Source: a virus. Taken from it: 38,039 nucleotides of DNA. Numbering within the stretch: the stretch's first letter is position 1; each line of letters starts with the position of its first letter. Below the pieces are notes generated by a model that was not told the origin of the DNA, ran no database searches, and saw only the letters and a list, made by a program, of their open reading frames with translations. This document shows positions 29,626 through 37,511 of the stretch, in pieces. The DNA is taken from the IMG/VR virus record IMGVR_UViG_3300029267_000930, positions 1-38,039 of that record; one strand, 5' to 3'. Both the position numbers and the translations under genes were made by a program.

Positions 29626-29975
29626 ACTGACACCTTCCTTTCTGCCTCGATCGTGAATTTCTGACGCGTTCCATCACGATCCACAGCGGATGTGACGTTA
29701 TACTCGTTGCCGTCATAGACGACTTGCCAGTCTGGCTTGATTTGAGTGGCTGTCGTGCTCCACATGCACTCCAGTTCGATACGTTCGAAGCCCTTCTTTT
29801 GACGATGCGATTGGCTTTCTCCGTGCCCAACAAACTCCACCTTCGCCTGGACGTTGAATTCTGTGGCGAAGGTGTATGTGGGTTGATTGTCCGAATTCAC
29901 GGATCGCGTTGGCTTCTGGCAGGCGACTTTGTGTCGATACCTCAACGCATCACATGGTTTGCGAGTGCTGACCAT
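29622..29975 (-). CDS. Head-tail adaptor/head closure protein
   Basis: A 117-residue protein from the ATG at 29975, which has AAAGGA 7 bases upstream; its start lies inside the end of the connector gene. The beta-rich content (TYTFATEFNVQAKVEFVG, WQVVYDGNEYNVTSAVDRDG, KFTIEAER) matches SPP1 gp16-like head-closure proteins that stop DNA leaking before the tail binds. The family match is by pattern and position. Confidence 0.72.
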   Translation of the reverse strand: MVSTRKPCDALRYRHKVACQKPTRSVNSDNQPTYTFATEFNVQAKVEFVGHGESQSHRQKKGFERIELECMWSTTATQIKPDWQVVYDGNEYNVTSAVDRDGTRQKFTIEAERKVSV

Positions 29976-30549
29976 GCTTGATCCTTTCTGCGTTGAGGGA
30001 GTAGTCCCAGCGGAGTTTGTTGAGCAGTGGTTCCATATCGCCACAATCGCAATCGTGAAACCGCTCACGAACCTTCATGCGGATAATGCCCTTAGCCATC
30101 GCTGGAACATTTTGTGACGTTCCATACCCCGCCACGAATGTGACAATCGCAGCATCGGGCCGCAGTTCCGTCGAAGGCCAGGCAATCCCATCGCCGGCTG
30201 TGCTGATGCGTTTCGGGAAGTCCCCATCACTCACGTCGTAGTTGCTGCTTGACCACGTCTGCAAAACTCCTGCGGTGTCGTAATACTGGATCGATGAAAC
30301 AGACTGAACAGGTGCCAGTGGAATTTCGATGCCATCTTCAGAGTTGCATGGGAAGCGGTTGAGGAGCAGTTTCCAGGTTGCTGTGAGGAGTTGCAGACGA
30401 CAATCCGCCTCCAACTCCTCGACAGCGATTTCCTGATACAATGCGAGATCGGAATCGTAATCCGTAATGTCACCCAAGCGGAGTTCACTGCGAAGCTCCG
30501 TGGTAGTGACAACATCGCCCGATGGGGCTGTGGACAACTCCAATCGCAT
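29950..30549 (-). CDS. Head-tail connector, gp6-like
   Basis: A 199-residue protein from the ATG at 30549; a TTG two codons earlier is possible. It shows the gp6-like pattern: TTTELRSELRLGDITDYDSD and an EIAVEELEADCRLQLLTATW helix, ending with GIIRMKVRERFHDC. Such proteins form the ring under the portal. It precedes the head-closure gene, overlapping it by 26 bases. Confidence 0.82.
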   Translation of the reverse strand: MRLELSTAPSGDVVTTTELRSELRLGDITDYDSDLALYQEIAVEELEADCRLQLLTATWKLLLNRFPCNSEDGIEIPLAPVQSVSSIQYYDTAGVLQTWSSSNYDVSDGDFPKRISTAGDGIAWPSTELRPDAAIVTFVAGYGTSQNVPAMAKGIIRMKVRERFHDCDCGDMEPLLNKLRWDYSLNAERIKHGQHSQTM

Positions 30550-30558
30550 TGACAAAAC

Positions 30559-31287
30559 CTACGTATTGGCTGTGTAGATGGCCACCCAGGTTGTGCTATC
30601 GACGGCAATGAATCTGGCGTGCGTCTTACCCTCAATAGTGATGGCTGCGTTCGTCGTGCCATCGTTGATGTCATCGCCTGTTGCCGGATAGATGGGCAAT
30701 CCATTCGTGGCTGTCGAGCTGTAGACTTCCACCACCAGGCCCGCTTGTGCTGCAGGCAGAACAACCCCCTTGGTTCCATCGGCACCAGTGACAACATTGA
30801 TTGGATTTGTGAGAGCCGCTGCATCTCCTTGGGCAGATCCCGCTGACGCCACTGTTGCAACGATTTCGTGACCGATCTCAAAGGGGGCCACTTTGATGAT
30901 GTCACCATCTGTCGTCGCTGCTTCGAGTGCTTTGCCTTCGATGATGAATCCGGTGTCATCGACCTTCCCATCATCCGCACCGAATACGATATCCCCCACC
31001 GAGACGGCACTGGCGGCCACCATGTCTCGGGCACCCGCAGCGGATCTGAACCGGAGCGATGCAGGCGACCCACTCGCGACGGCATTTGTGACCGTCGCAT
31101 CGGAGACATCAGCTGCATCGGCGTAAGTACACTTGCCATCCGCATCAACTTTCACGCGGCGATGCACAGCGAGCGCTTCGTCAGCGGTAATGGTCAAATA
31201 TCCATCGGCGGCAAATACCGGTGTTGAATGCGAGAGCCCAGCCACGACAGCCAGGCTCAACAACAGTTGAAGGATGAAGTTTTTCAT
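30559..31287 (-). CDS. Decoration-like beta protein with amino-terminal signal peptide
   Basis: A 242-residue protein. A clear Sec signal is visible at 1-27 (FILQLLLSLAVVAGLSHSTP then VFAADG). The mature part is Ala/Asp/Gly-rich and beta-repetitive (VSVGDIVFGADDGKVDDTGF, GHEIVATVASAGSAQG, NVVTGADGTKGVVLPA), in the style of DUF2190/gpD capsid decoration proteins. Its place after the major capsid and before the connector also suits decoration. A signal peptide on a capsid protein is odd. The helix might instead anchor it, be cleaved off in the capsid, or indicate a secreted phage protein. Confidence 0.6.
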   Translation of the reverse strand: MKNFILQLLLSLAVVAGLSHSTPVFAADGYLTITADEALAVHRRVKVDADGKCTYADAADVSDATVTNAVASGSPASLRFRSAAGARDMVAASAVSVGDIVFGADDGKVDDTGFIIEGKALEAATTDGDIIKVAPFEIGHEIVATVASAGSAQGDAAALTNPINVVTGADGTKGVVLPAAQAGLVVEVYSSTATNGLPIYPATGDDINDGTTNAAITIEGKTHARFIAVDSTTWVAIYTANT

Positions 31288-31337
31288 GGGAGATCACTTG
31301 TTTCTTTTTGTGGAGGTCGATGCGGAGTAGACCGCTA

Positions 31338-31598
31338 TTACTTGTCTGATTTTTCCGAGTCAGCGGCCTTGGAATCGGTCGCCTTCTCAGTGATTTGCTT
31401 TTTGGACGCCTTGGCTTTCTCTTCAGCACGCTGCTTCGCAGCTGCTTTAGAGTGGGCTTGAGAGTCATCAGCCAGGATGACACCACCACGGCCCGATTGG
31501 ATGCGTTGAGCCACATCGTCGGGACACTCGATCACATCACCCGGTTTTCCGTGAGTTTTTCCGGAGTGATAAAATGAGGTCAATCGAATCTTTGCCAT
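31338..31598 (-). CDS. Small capsid-block protein with charged tail
   Basis: An 86-residue protein from the ATG at 31598 (AGGA upstream). A beta-rich first half resembles small head proteins (RLTSFYHSGKTHGKPGDVIE then CPDDVAQRIQSGRGGVILA). The second half is a Lys/Ala/Glu/Asp-rich, probably disordered tail (AAAKQRAEEKAKASKKQITE). It follows the capsid gene and may be a head accessory protein. The tail could bind the capsid or DNA. Confidence 0.6.
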   Translation of the reverse strand: MAKIRLTSFYHSGKTHGKPGDVIECPDDVAQRIQSGRGGVILADDSQAHSKAAAKQRAEEKAKASKKQITEKATDSKAADSEKSDK

Positions 31599-31637
31599 GG
31601 TGAGGAGTCCTGTCTGGTTTCTATCGAAGGAGTGACA

Positions 31638-31695
31638 GAGACCAAACGAAGTGGTCTCCATAAAGCCACGGAGTCGATTAGGCGGCCAAGCCGCC
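31638..31695 (-). terminator. Paired hairpins after the major capsid gene
   Basis: Just after the tandem TAA TAA stop of the capsid gene are two perfect hairpins on the minus strand: GGCGGC-TTG-GCCGCC (31681-31695) and GAGACCA-7 nt-TGGTCTC (31638-31658). Neither has a T-run, so they may stabilise or process the capsid mRNA, or act as weak or factor-dependent terminators. Confidence 0.45.
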
Positions 31696-31699
31696 GTTA

Positions 31700-33115
31700 T
31701 TACGCTTGTTGGAGATACTTAATGGGTCCGGTTCCAGCGTCGATCACGCGGGAGTCCGTACGCATGAACGCCATGAAGCCAGTCTGGTCGCGATCGCGGT
31801 AACGCTCTTCCAGGCGGTAGATGCGGATGCTGCGAACGTCGCGAATAACGAACTTCTCAAATGCGCCGAACAGCATGGTTTTGTTCGTGGTCGCCATCGT
31901 GGAGGACATGTGTTGATTGATCGTGTACGGCTTGCCGAGCAAGCGATCTGGGGCATCGGCGGAGAGACCTTCCCGCCAGAGATACTGGTTCTGGTCATCC
32001 TTGAGCGTGCGGACATGCAGCAGGATGTTGTCATGGAACATCCAGCCTGCACTCGGCAAGTCACGGTAGGCCGGGTCCACGGAGTGTTGCAGTTCGAACA
32101 GTTCGTCCGCAGCAATCGTGGTGGCGGAATCGGCTGTCACACCAAGACTGGCACCAGTCACGATTCCCTGTTGCTGACCAGAACCAGAACCAGTTGTGTA
32201 GCGAGCTGCGGTAAAGCGTCCGAGACGTTCGCCAAGCATGTCAGGGATGATCATGGACAGGTTGAACGCCGAGTCCTCCAACAGTTCCTGTGAAACCAGA
32301 ACGGCTTTAGATTCTGCCTTGTAGGCTTTCAAGGTGACAGAACCAAACACGAGATCCTGTTCATCGACACCAGAGTTTTCGGCGATGTCGGCACCTGTGT
32401 TGCTGGTGTCGTCAACAGTTGGCCATGGGATATCATTCCCCATGTCCGTCCGCATGATGCGGGCGACTTGACGTGGTCCGCCAAATTGGAGAAGTGCACG
32501 TTCCAGGTTGTTCATGAAACCTTCTGGAACGAGGTACCCACCTTCGGTTGTGGTTCCCACGGATTGGGCACGTGTTTCAAAGCGGCGATCCACGGCATTG
32601 GAGCCACGGAACGACCATGCTGGTTGGGAGCGTTCAAAACCTGACCGCATAGTGATATCGAAACCACCACAGTTGGGATTGAACCGCAACTGTCGACATG
32701 CTTCCAGATGACGATCTTCTAGGCCCAGAGCGGACTCGGAGCGGAACCAGGCTTGGAGGGCTAGGGCACTAGCTTCTTCCTCGCTCAGTCCCCCGCCACG
32801 TTGCTCGCGGCGTTCACGTTGTTCGCCGCGATCATCATTCCGGCTTTCGCCGCGATCAAATGGACCGCGTTCGCGCCGTTCGTCGTGTTCGTCGAGAAGA
32901 GAGAGGCGGGCTTCGGTCTGCTCAGCGTCGTGTTGACGCTCGATGGCCTCCACCGTGGCATCATAGTCCGCGTTGAGCTTTTCCCAGTTGGTGCGGGCTT
33001 CCTGATCTTTCCAGGAATTGGATTCGCTGTGGAAATTCTCTTTGTGGAACGAGCGGATCTGCTCGGCCTGTTTGCGTCGTTGCTCTTGCAACTCTTTGAG
33101 TGTCATGTCGGGCAT
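31700..33115 (-). CDS. HK97-fold major capsid protein
   Basis: A 471-residue capsid protein. The first 115-180 residues are highly charged and coiled (DEHDERRERGPFDRGESRND and similar), the scaffolding-like delta domain removed by the prohead protease. The mature part from about residue 185 is the HK97 fold (SVGTTTEGGYLVPEGFMNNL, IAENSGVDEQDLVFGSVTLK, SQELLEDSAFNLSMIIPDML, ending GPIKYLQQA). A promoter-like sequence lies upstream and tandem stops with hairpins follow, so it may be expressed above its neighbours. Confidence 0.93.
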   Translation of the reverse strand: MPDMTLKELQEQRRKQAEQIRSFHKENFHSESNSWKDQEARTNWEKLNADYDATVEAIERQHDAEQTEARLSLLDEHDERRERGPFDRGESRNDDRGEQRERREQRGGGLSEEEASALALQAWFRSESALGLEDRHLEACRQLRFNPNCGGFDITMRSGFERSQPAWSFRGSNAVDRRFETRAQSVGTTTEGGYLVPEGFMNNLERALLQFGGPRQVARIMRTDMGNDIPWPTVDDTSNTGADIAENSGVDEQDLVFGSVTLKAYKAESKAVLVSQELLEDSAFNLSMIIPDMLGERLGRFTAARYTTGSGSGQQQGIVTGASLGVTADSATTIAADELFELQHSVDPAYRDLPSAGWMFHDNILLHVRTLKDDQNQYLWREGLSADAPDRLLGKPYTINQHMSSTMATTNKTMLFGAFEKFVIRDVRSIRIYRLEERYRDRDQTGFMAFMRTDSRVIDAGTGPIKYLQQA

Positions 33116-33230
33116 CTCCCTGAGCTGATGATGCCAAAGAAAAACGGCAAGTCACCAGCAACCATACTTGATGATTATTGGCGAACTGCCGTGTGCAACT
33201 GCTCGGTTCGCAAACTTGATTGAATAATGG

Positions 33231-33258
33231 ATTATGCCGATGGATTTTGAGTTGTCAA
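33231..33258 (-). promoter_or_regulatory. Sigma70-like promoter for the major capsid gene
   Basis: On the minus strand a perfect TTGACA (33253-33258) and CATAAT (33231-33236) are separated by 16 bases, at the end of the prohead protease gene. It would start transcription about 110 bases before the capsid ATG. The 5' leader also contains a TTGCCG...TTTTT stretch that might form a weak attenuator. Confidence 0.6.
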
Positions 33259-33260
33259 CA

Positions 33261-33887
33261 TCAATAGATCACATCGTCCATTTCGAGCATCCGCATTCGC
33301 GAATTAACCGCGTCCGAATCGTTCACTTTGCTCGCTCGCCACTCCTGCAGCTCCTGCTCAATGGTGGACTGTCCATCGCGAGCGTTGGTGGTCGTGCCTT
33401 CGTAGGCGGGATAGGTCACCGGTCCCACATCGAACAGTCGCACTTCCTCGATTTGGCGAATGTCCCGATTCTCTTCCTCAATCCAGACCACACGGGTTGG
33501 GATGAAGGCAAACGAAGAACCGGTGATGTCCTTACGTTCAATCGAGACCAGCGTATCGCGTCCACACTGAGTGTCTGGGGCATCGATCTCGTAGTGCAGA
33601 CCGGTCTGGTCGACTTTCAATCGGCAGGTGCCTGCGGACACCCGTCCCAGAATCAATGAGGAATCGTGATTGAACAGCCCGCGCGCGTCATCCATCTCTT
33701 TGATGGCCCGGTCAAAAGCTCCCGGCATGATCCGCTCATAGACATCGGACCAGAGCTCGTATTCCGTCTCCTCTTGACCTTCGCGGAAGAATACCGCTGC
33801 GTAGCCCTTAATGGTCCGTTTGTCGCCATCGGCACGGACCTGCACACGTGCGCGGGACTGCTGGGTGTGACGTCGTTCGATGTTCAT
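33261..33887 (-). CDS. HK97-type prohead (S78) protease
   Basis: A 208-residue protease of the prohead family: TIKGYAAVFF start, His74 in GLFNHDSSLIL, and a catalytic Ser in DITGSSFAF (Ser124/125), followed by EVRLFDVGPVTYPAYEGT. These enzymes cleave the capsid scaffold domain and themselves during maturation. AAGGAG lies 6 bases before the ATG. Its position between portal and capsid is standard. Confidence 0.92.
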   Translation of the reverse strand: MNIERRHTQQSRARVQVRADGDKRTIKGYAAVFFREGQEETEYELWSDVYERIMPGAFDRAIKEMDDARGLFNHDSSLILGRVSAGTCRLKVDQTGLHYEIDAPDTQCGRDTLVSIERKDITGSSFAFIPTRVVWIEEENRDIRQIEEVRLFDVGPVTYPAYEGTTTNARDGQSTIEQELQEWRASKVNDSDAVNSRMRMLEMDDVIY

Positions 33888-34104
33888 GGTTTCTCCTTAA
33901 ATTCGTCTGCAAGTGATTGGAAGTAGATAGCACATGCTTGGCCATGGCATTGGTTGTCCTCCTTGGTTTGGTGGCTTGAGTGTCGTGGAGGGGCCTTGGC
34001 GGAAACCTTATCTATATAGGTTTTCCGCCTGGGGCCCCCGGTCACACGGAAACAGGCGGAATTTCCGCCTTTCCGCCTGCCTGTATTGGTGCTGGTTTGT
34101 ACCC
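33888..34104. other. Noncoding gap with a leader peptide candidate
   Basis: The stretch between the portal-coupled ORF and the protease has no gene of usual size. On the minus strand a strong AAGGAGG precedes a 17-codon frame (MPWPSMCYLLPITCRRI) that ends at the protease Shine-Dalgarno, a possible leader peptide. The remainder is the palindrome cluster listed separately. Confidence 0.4.
33998..34079. repeat. Cluster of five GGCGGAA/TTCCGCC repeats forming hairpins
   Basis: Five copies of the 7-mer GGCGGAA or its complement lie at 33998, 34023, 34055, 34063 and 34071. Two pairs form strong structures: GGCGGAAACCT...AGGTTTTCCGCC (33998-34029, a bulged 11-bp stem with an AT-rich loop) and the perfect AGGCGGAA-T-TTCCGCCT (34054-34070), while the last copy offers an alternative partner. 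Such a set could be a replication, packaging or regulatory-protein site, or an RNA switch in the head operon. Confidence 0.65.
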
Positions 34105-34132
34105 CTAGTCCTCAACAGGGTTGCCGTTTTCA

Positions 34133-34219
34133 TCAACAGCAAGGCGTGAATTCGTCTGGGTTTTCACAAGCTCTTTTGTTCCATTCATTGAAGATCGCTG
34201 CGAGTATTTCCTGTGACAT
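34133..34219 (-). CDS. 28-codon ORF coupled to the portal gene, perhaps frameshifted
   Basis: The ATG overlaps the portal stop (TGATG) with AAAGG upstream. It encodes MSQEILAAIFNEWNKRACEN and PDEF, then stops. In the neighbouring frame, coding-like sequence continues (SRLAVDENGNPVED) to a TAG at 34105. So either a short peptide is made, or one base too many has broken a roughly 37-codon gene. Function unknown. Confidence 0.45.
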   Translation of the reverse strand: MSQEILAAIFNEWNKRACENPDEFTPCC

Positions 34220-35796
34220 CAGTATTGCCTTTCGAAATTGATACAGATGGAATCGACGACCGTGGGCAGCTCGTCGGCAGTGGCTGTTTCTGCTGTGCGA
34301 ATGGACATCATGAACTCGTTGACGAATTCGTCTGTGTCACAGATCGCAATGGCTTTTGTGCGGAAGATGTCGCCTGGCTTGTCCTCATCAATCCACTTAA
34401 GAAATGCATTCGGTGAACGTGACGCTTTGCGACGGGCAATGGATGTCAGTTCAAAGACAAGCCTGCGAATGGACAGCGCTCGATCCTCGTCAACGTCGCC
34501 GCTGTCGTCGGCTGGTCCGCGTGGCTGATCGTTCTGGCCCTTGTCGTTGCCACCGTCCGATTTTGGCTGTGCTGGCGTGCCCTGCAGGCTGGGAAATTCA
34601 TCGCCACCCTCAATCGGCTTCATGTTGAGCTTCTTGCGGATCTCGTTGGGGACCATAATCCGGTTGCGGCTGTAAATGGCAAACATCTGCCCCTGTTTTA
34701 ACCGGTCCATCTGAGTCAACGCATCGCGGTTGTACTCGAAGTAGTGGGAATCCGCTTGCTGCTGCACACCGCTGAGCAGCTTCGTATTAGCCTCCGATTC
34801 GATCGAACAGAGCCACGGATCAAGCGTCGTGTCCAGATAACTCTGGTTGTCTTCGGAGCGGCTGTTGTAGCTCACAGAATCCGAGATTCCGAGACGTGAG
34901 GGAGCCATGTTGTAATAGCGGGCCACTTCACGGACCGAGTCGGCACTGACCTCGTTCATCTGGGAGTCCACCGGTGTAGCCTGATTGATCATGAAGTCCA
35001 CACCATCCCTGGCGATCAGCGTCTTAAACTGGGCGTCTTTTCGCTCATAAGTCTTGCGAAACCCCTCTTCGACCTTGTCTCCATACGTTCTGGATGCCCC
35101 CAGAGGAAGCTTCAAAACCCCTCCCATCCTGCCACCATGCTTGAAGAACCTGGACGCGAACCCCTGACGAGCCAGGGCTAACCCCCAGGCGTGCCGGGCA
35201 TGTTCTACCAGCCTCTCACCATCTGTTCCGCTAACTGTGATGCCCCGCACATGAAACATGTTCTCTGGATTGATGCGATTGACTTCACCAGCCACTTCGG
35301 TGATGTACCAGAATCGCCCGGTTTTGTGGTCCATGTTGCAGTAGGTGCGGTCCGGCAACAGATGCATCATTTCCAGTGGCTCACCACGCCCACTGCGGGC
35401 AATGTAGGCGTAGCCGTTGTTCCATACGAGGGCATGCACCAGCAGTGTTCGCCAGAAGTGGAAAGCGGAATAGAACTCGCTCGACTGCCTGCGCACAATC
35501 TTGAACGCGGGATGCCTTTTGTCTTTTTCTCGCTCATCGTTGTCCAGCCGCTTGAAAATATCGAGCGGGAGCTTCGCCACATCGCCGCTGATCATATTGA
35601 CGCACTGCCAGACGGCAGCAATGTCCAGAGACCGCTTCTCACTGACGTACTCGCCCGACTCCGTGCGCATGGTATCACCGAAGATGTCATACCAGACGTC
35701 CGCATCTTTAAGCGAGATATTCGGATTCTCCAGTGACGCTCGCTCTTCCGCGATGCCACCCATTCCGGCGATCCCGGCAAAGGTTCCCAGCTCCAT
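34219..35796 (-). CDS. HK97-type portal protein
   Basis: A 525-residue portal protein. The conserved core includes SLDIAAVWQCVNMISGDVAK, PLDIFKRLDNDEREK, ALVWNNGYAYIARSGRGE and a later MLHLLPDRT-type segment. This portal family forms the dodecameric DNA channel. A linker rich in Gly/Asp/Pro (about 400-430) joins a helical carboxyl extension. The ATG overlaps the stop of the large terminase (TGATG). Confidence 0.92.
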   Translation of the reverse strand: MELGTFAGIAGMGGIAEERASLENPNISLKDADVWYDIFGDTMRTESGEYVSEKRSLDIAAVWQCVNMISGDVAKLPLDIFKRLDNDEREKDKRHPAFKIVRRQSSEFYSAFHFWRTLLVHALVWNNGYAYIARSGRGEPLEMMHLLPDRTYCNMDHKTGRFWYITEVAGEVNRINPENMFHVRGITVSGTDGERLVEHARHAWGLALARQGFASRFFKHGGRMGGVLKLPLGASRTYGDKVEEGFRKTYERKDAQFKTLIARDGVDFMINQATPVDSQMNEVSADSVREVARYYNMAPSRLGISDSVSYNSRSEDNQSYLDTTLDPWLCSIESEANTKLLSGVQQQADSHYFEYNRDALTQMDRLKQGQMFAIYSRNRIMVPNEIRKKLNMKPIEGGDEFPSLQGTPAQPKSDGGNDKGQNDQPRGPADDSGDVDEDRALSIRRLVFELTSIARRKASRSPNAFLKWIDEDKPGDIFRTKAIAICDTDEFVNEFMMSIRTAETATADELPTVVDSICINFERQY

Positions 35797-37511
35797 CAGA
35801 CGATCTCCATTTCATGATCTTCGTAGTAGGTCGGAGTTGGCGATTCCTCCGCTGCAATAGCCCGACCCAGAGCCATGATGGCCGCCACGATGCCATCAAT
35901 TTTTTCGGACGATTTCTGCTTGTCCGGTCGCATGTTGCCAGATGAGTCTTCTTTGATGGTCATATTCGACGCCATCCACCTCAGCACCGGATTCTGACTG
36001 TGGACCACCTTCCCCGACAGCACCAGACGCTCAAACTGCTTGCAGGGTGAGGCAAAGTTTGCGAATGTCTGCCGAAACTCCGTCCAAACCTCGAACGCGA
36101 CCCCTTTGGCAGTCAATTTCTGAACCAGGGCCGGGGCTGGCCCCCAAGGATCGTAGGCGATGTCGACCACGTTGAAACGGTTACAGATATTCGCGATTTC
36201 ATCGGGAATCATTCCCTCCACATCCGCCACATTGCCGGGCGTAAGCGTGATGTGCCCCTGTTCCGCCCAATGCTTGATCTGTCGTTTGTCTTGGGCCGCC
36301 CGGTCATCGTGCGGATCTTCCGGGGACCAGAAATACGGCAGAAACGCATACTCGCCATCATCAAGAGGAAAGCACAGCACAAAGGCATTGACATCGCGTG
36401 TTGAGGCGAGGTCGAGACCGGCGTAGCACTTACGGTGTTGCAGCTCTTCCAGTTCGATGGTCCGGTCACAGGCGTCCCAGGCGGACATGGGAATCCACCG
36501 CACGGACTGCTCTGTCCACTGATTGAGATAGAGTCGACGAAAGGTGTTTTCGTAGCTGGGGGAACGCTGAGCCTTGCGTGCTTCGGTGGCCAGAAAGTCC
36601 TCCTGGACACTGACTCCAAGATTCGGATTTGCCTTGTGCCAGGTTGCTGGGTCAAACGGGTCATCGTCGGGATCTGCCGCAGCTAGAAAGGCAAAATACG
36701 TCTGTTCATCGAAGTGGCCTTCCAGAATCTGGCGAGCGAATTCGTGCTGTTCCCAGCAAATGGTGGAGCGGTCATGGCCTGCTGTGGTGATGGCAAATAG
36801 GAGCGGGTTGAGACGTGCCCCCATGCCTGACAACAGTGCATCCCATACCTCCCGCGTTTTGTGGGCATGCAGCTCATCAATCAGCACACGTGACGGATTC
36901 TTTCCCTGAAGGAAGTTGTAGTCCGACGTGAGCGGCTGTAGCACACCATTGTTTTGTGGGCAGGTTGATGAGTTTCGCCAGTGCTCCACATATCCACTCA
37001 ACTGAGGGGATGGTCGGACCGACTTTTGAGCATCCCGAAATACTAGCGATGCCTGCTCGCGCTGAGTGGCTGCCGAGTATACCTCTGGTGCATTCTCTCC
37101 ATCGGCAAGTAAACCTTGATTGGCGAATCCTGAAGCTAAAAACGTCTTACCGTTCTTTCGAGGGATCTCACAGTAGCCCACTGTAAAGCGTCGTTTCGGG
37201 CCACCTTTACAGTCACGCTGCCAACCGAAAATTGGAGCGATGATCAGCTGCTCCTGGAATGGCTCAGGCTCGAATCGCGTACCAGCCATATCGCCCTTCC
37301 AGTGGTACAGCAACTTGAAGAACGCAACGCAACGCTGGGCTTCGTCTTCATCCCAATGCAACCCATTTTTGCCTTCATTTTCCAGATCTCGAATCTGACG
37401 CTCAATACACAATATCTCCAACTTCGACTTCGGACGCTTGGAATTCCGCAGTCGTTCGAGAGCTTTCAGGCGGGGCGCGACTCCCTTTGTCCGCCGCTTG
37501 CGTTTGGACAT
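35796..37511 (-). CDS. terL: Terminase large subunit
   Basis: A 571-residue packaging ATPase-nuclease. Walker A is PRKNGKT (117-123), Walker B is VLIDELH (209-215), and the nuclease begins GLDLAST with Asp367 and ends with a later EKIDGIVAAIMA. This is the Terminase_1 family, usually with HK97 or cos/pac-type packaging. The ATG overlaps the stop of the small subunit (TAATG). The length and all motifs are intact. Confidence 0.95.
   Translation of the reverse strand: MSKRKRRTKGVAPRLKALERLRNSKRPKSKLEILCIERQIRDLENEGKNGLHWDEDEAQRCVAFFKLLYHWKGDMAGTRFEPEPFQEQLIIAPIFGWQRDCKGGPKRRFTVGYCEIPRKNGKTFLASGFANQGLLADGENAPEVYSAATQREQASLVFRDAQKSVRPSPQLSGYVEHWRNSSTCPQNNGVLQPLTSDYNFLQGKNPSRVLIDELHAHKTREVWDALLSGMGARLNPLLFAITTAGHDRSTICWEQHEFARQILEGHFDEQTYFAFLAAADPDDDPFDPATWHKANPNLGVSVQEDFLATEARKAQRSPSYENTFRRLYLNQWTEQSVRWIPMSAWDACDRTIELEELQHRKCYAGLDLASTRDVNAFVLCFPLDDGEYAFLPYFWSPEDPHDDRAAQDKRQIKHWAEQGHITLTPGNVADVEGMIPDEIANICNRFNVVDIAYDPWGPAPALVQKLTAKGVAFEVWTEFRQTFANFASPCKQFERLVLSGKVVHSQNPVLRWMASNMTIKEDSSGNMRPDKQKSSEKIDGIVAAIMALGRAIAAEESPTPTYYEDHEMEIV

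Noticed and set aside
31706-32293. Plus-strand open frame of 195 codons
   Set aside because: It is antisense to the mature capsid domain and has no start signal.
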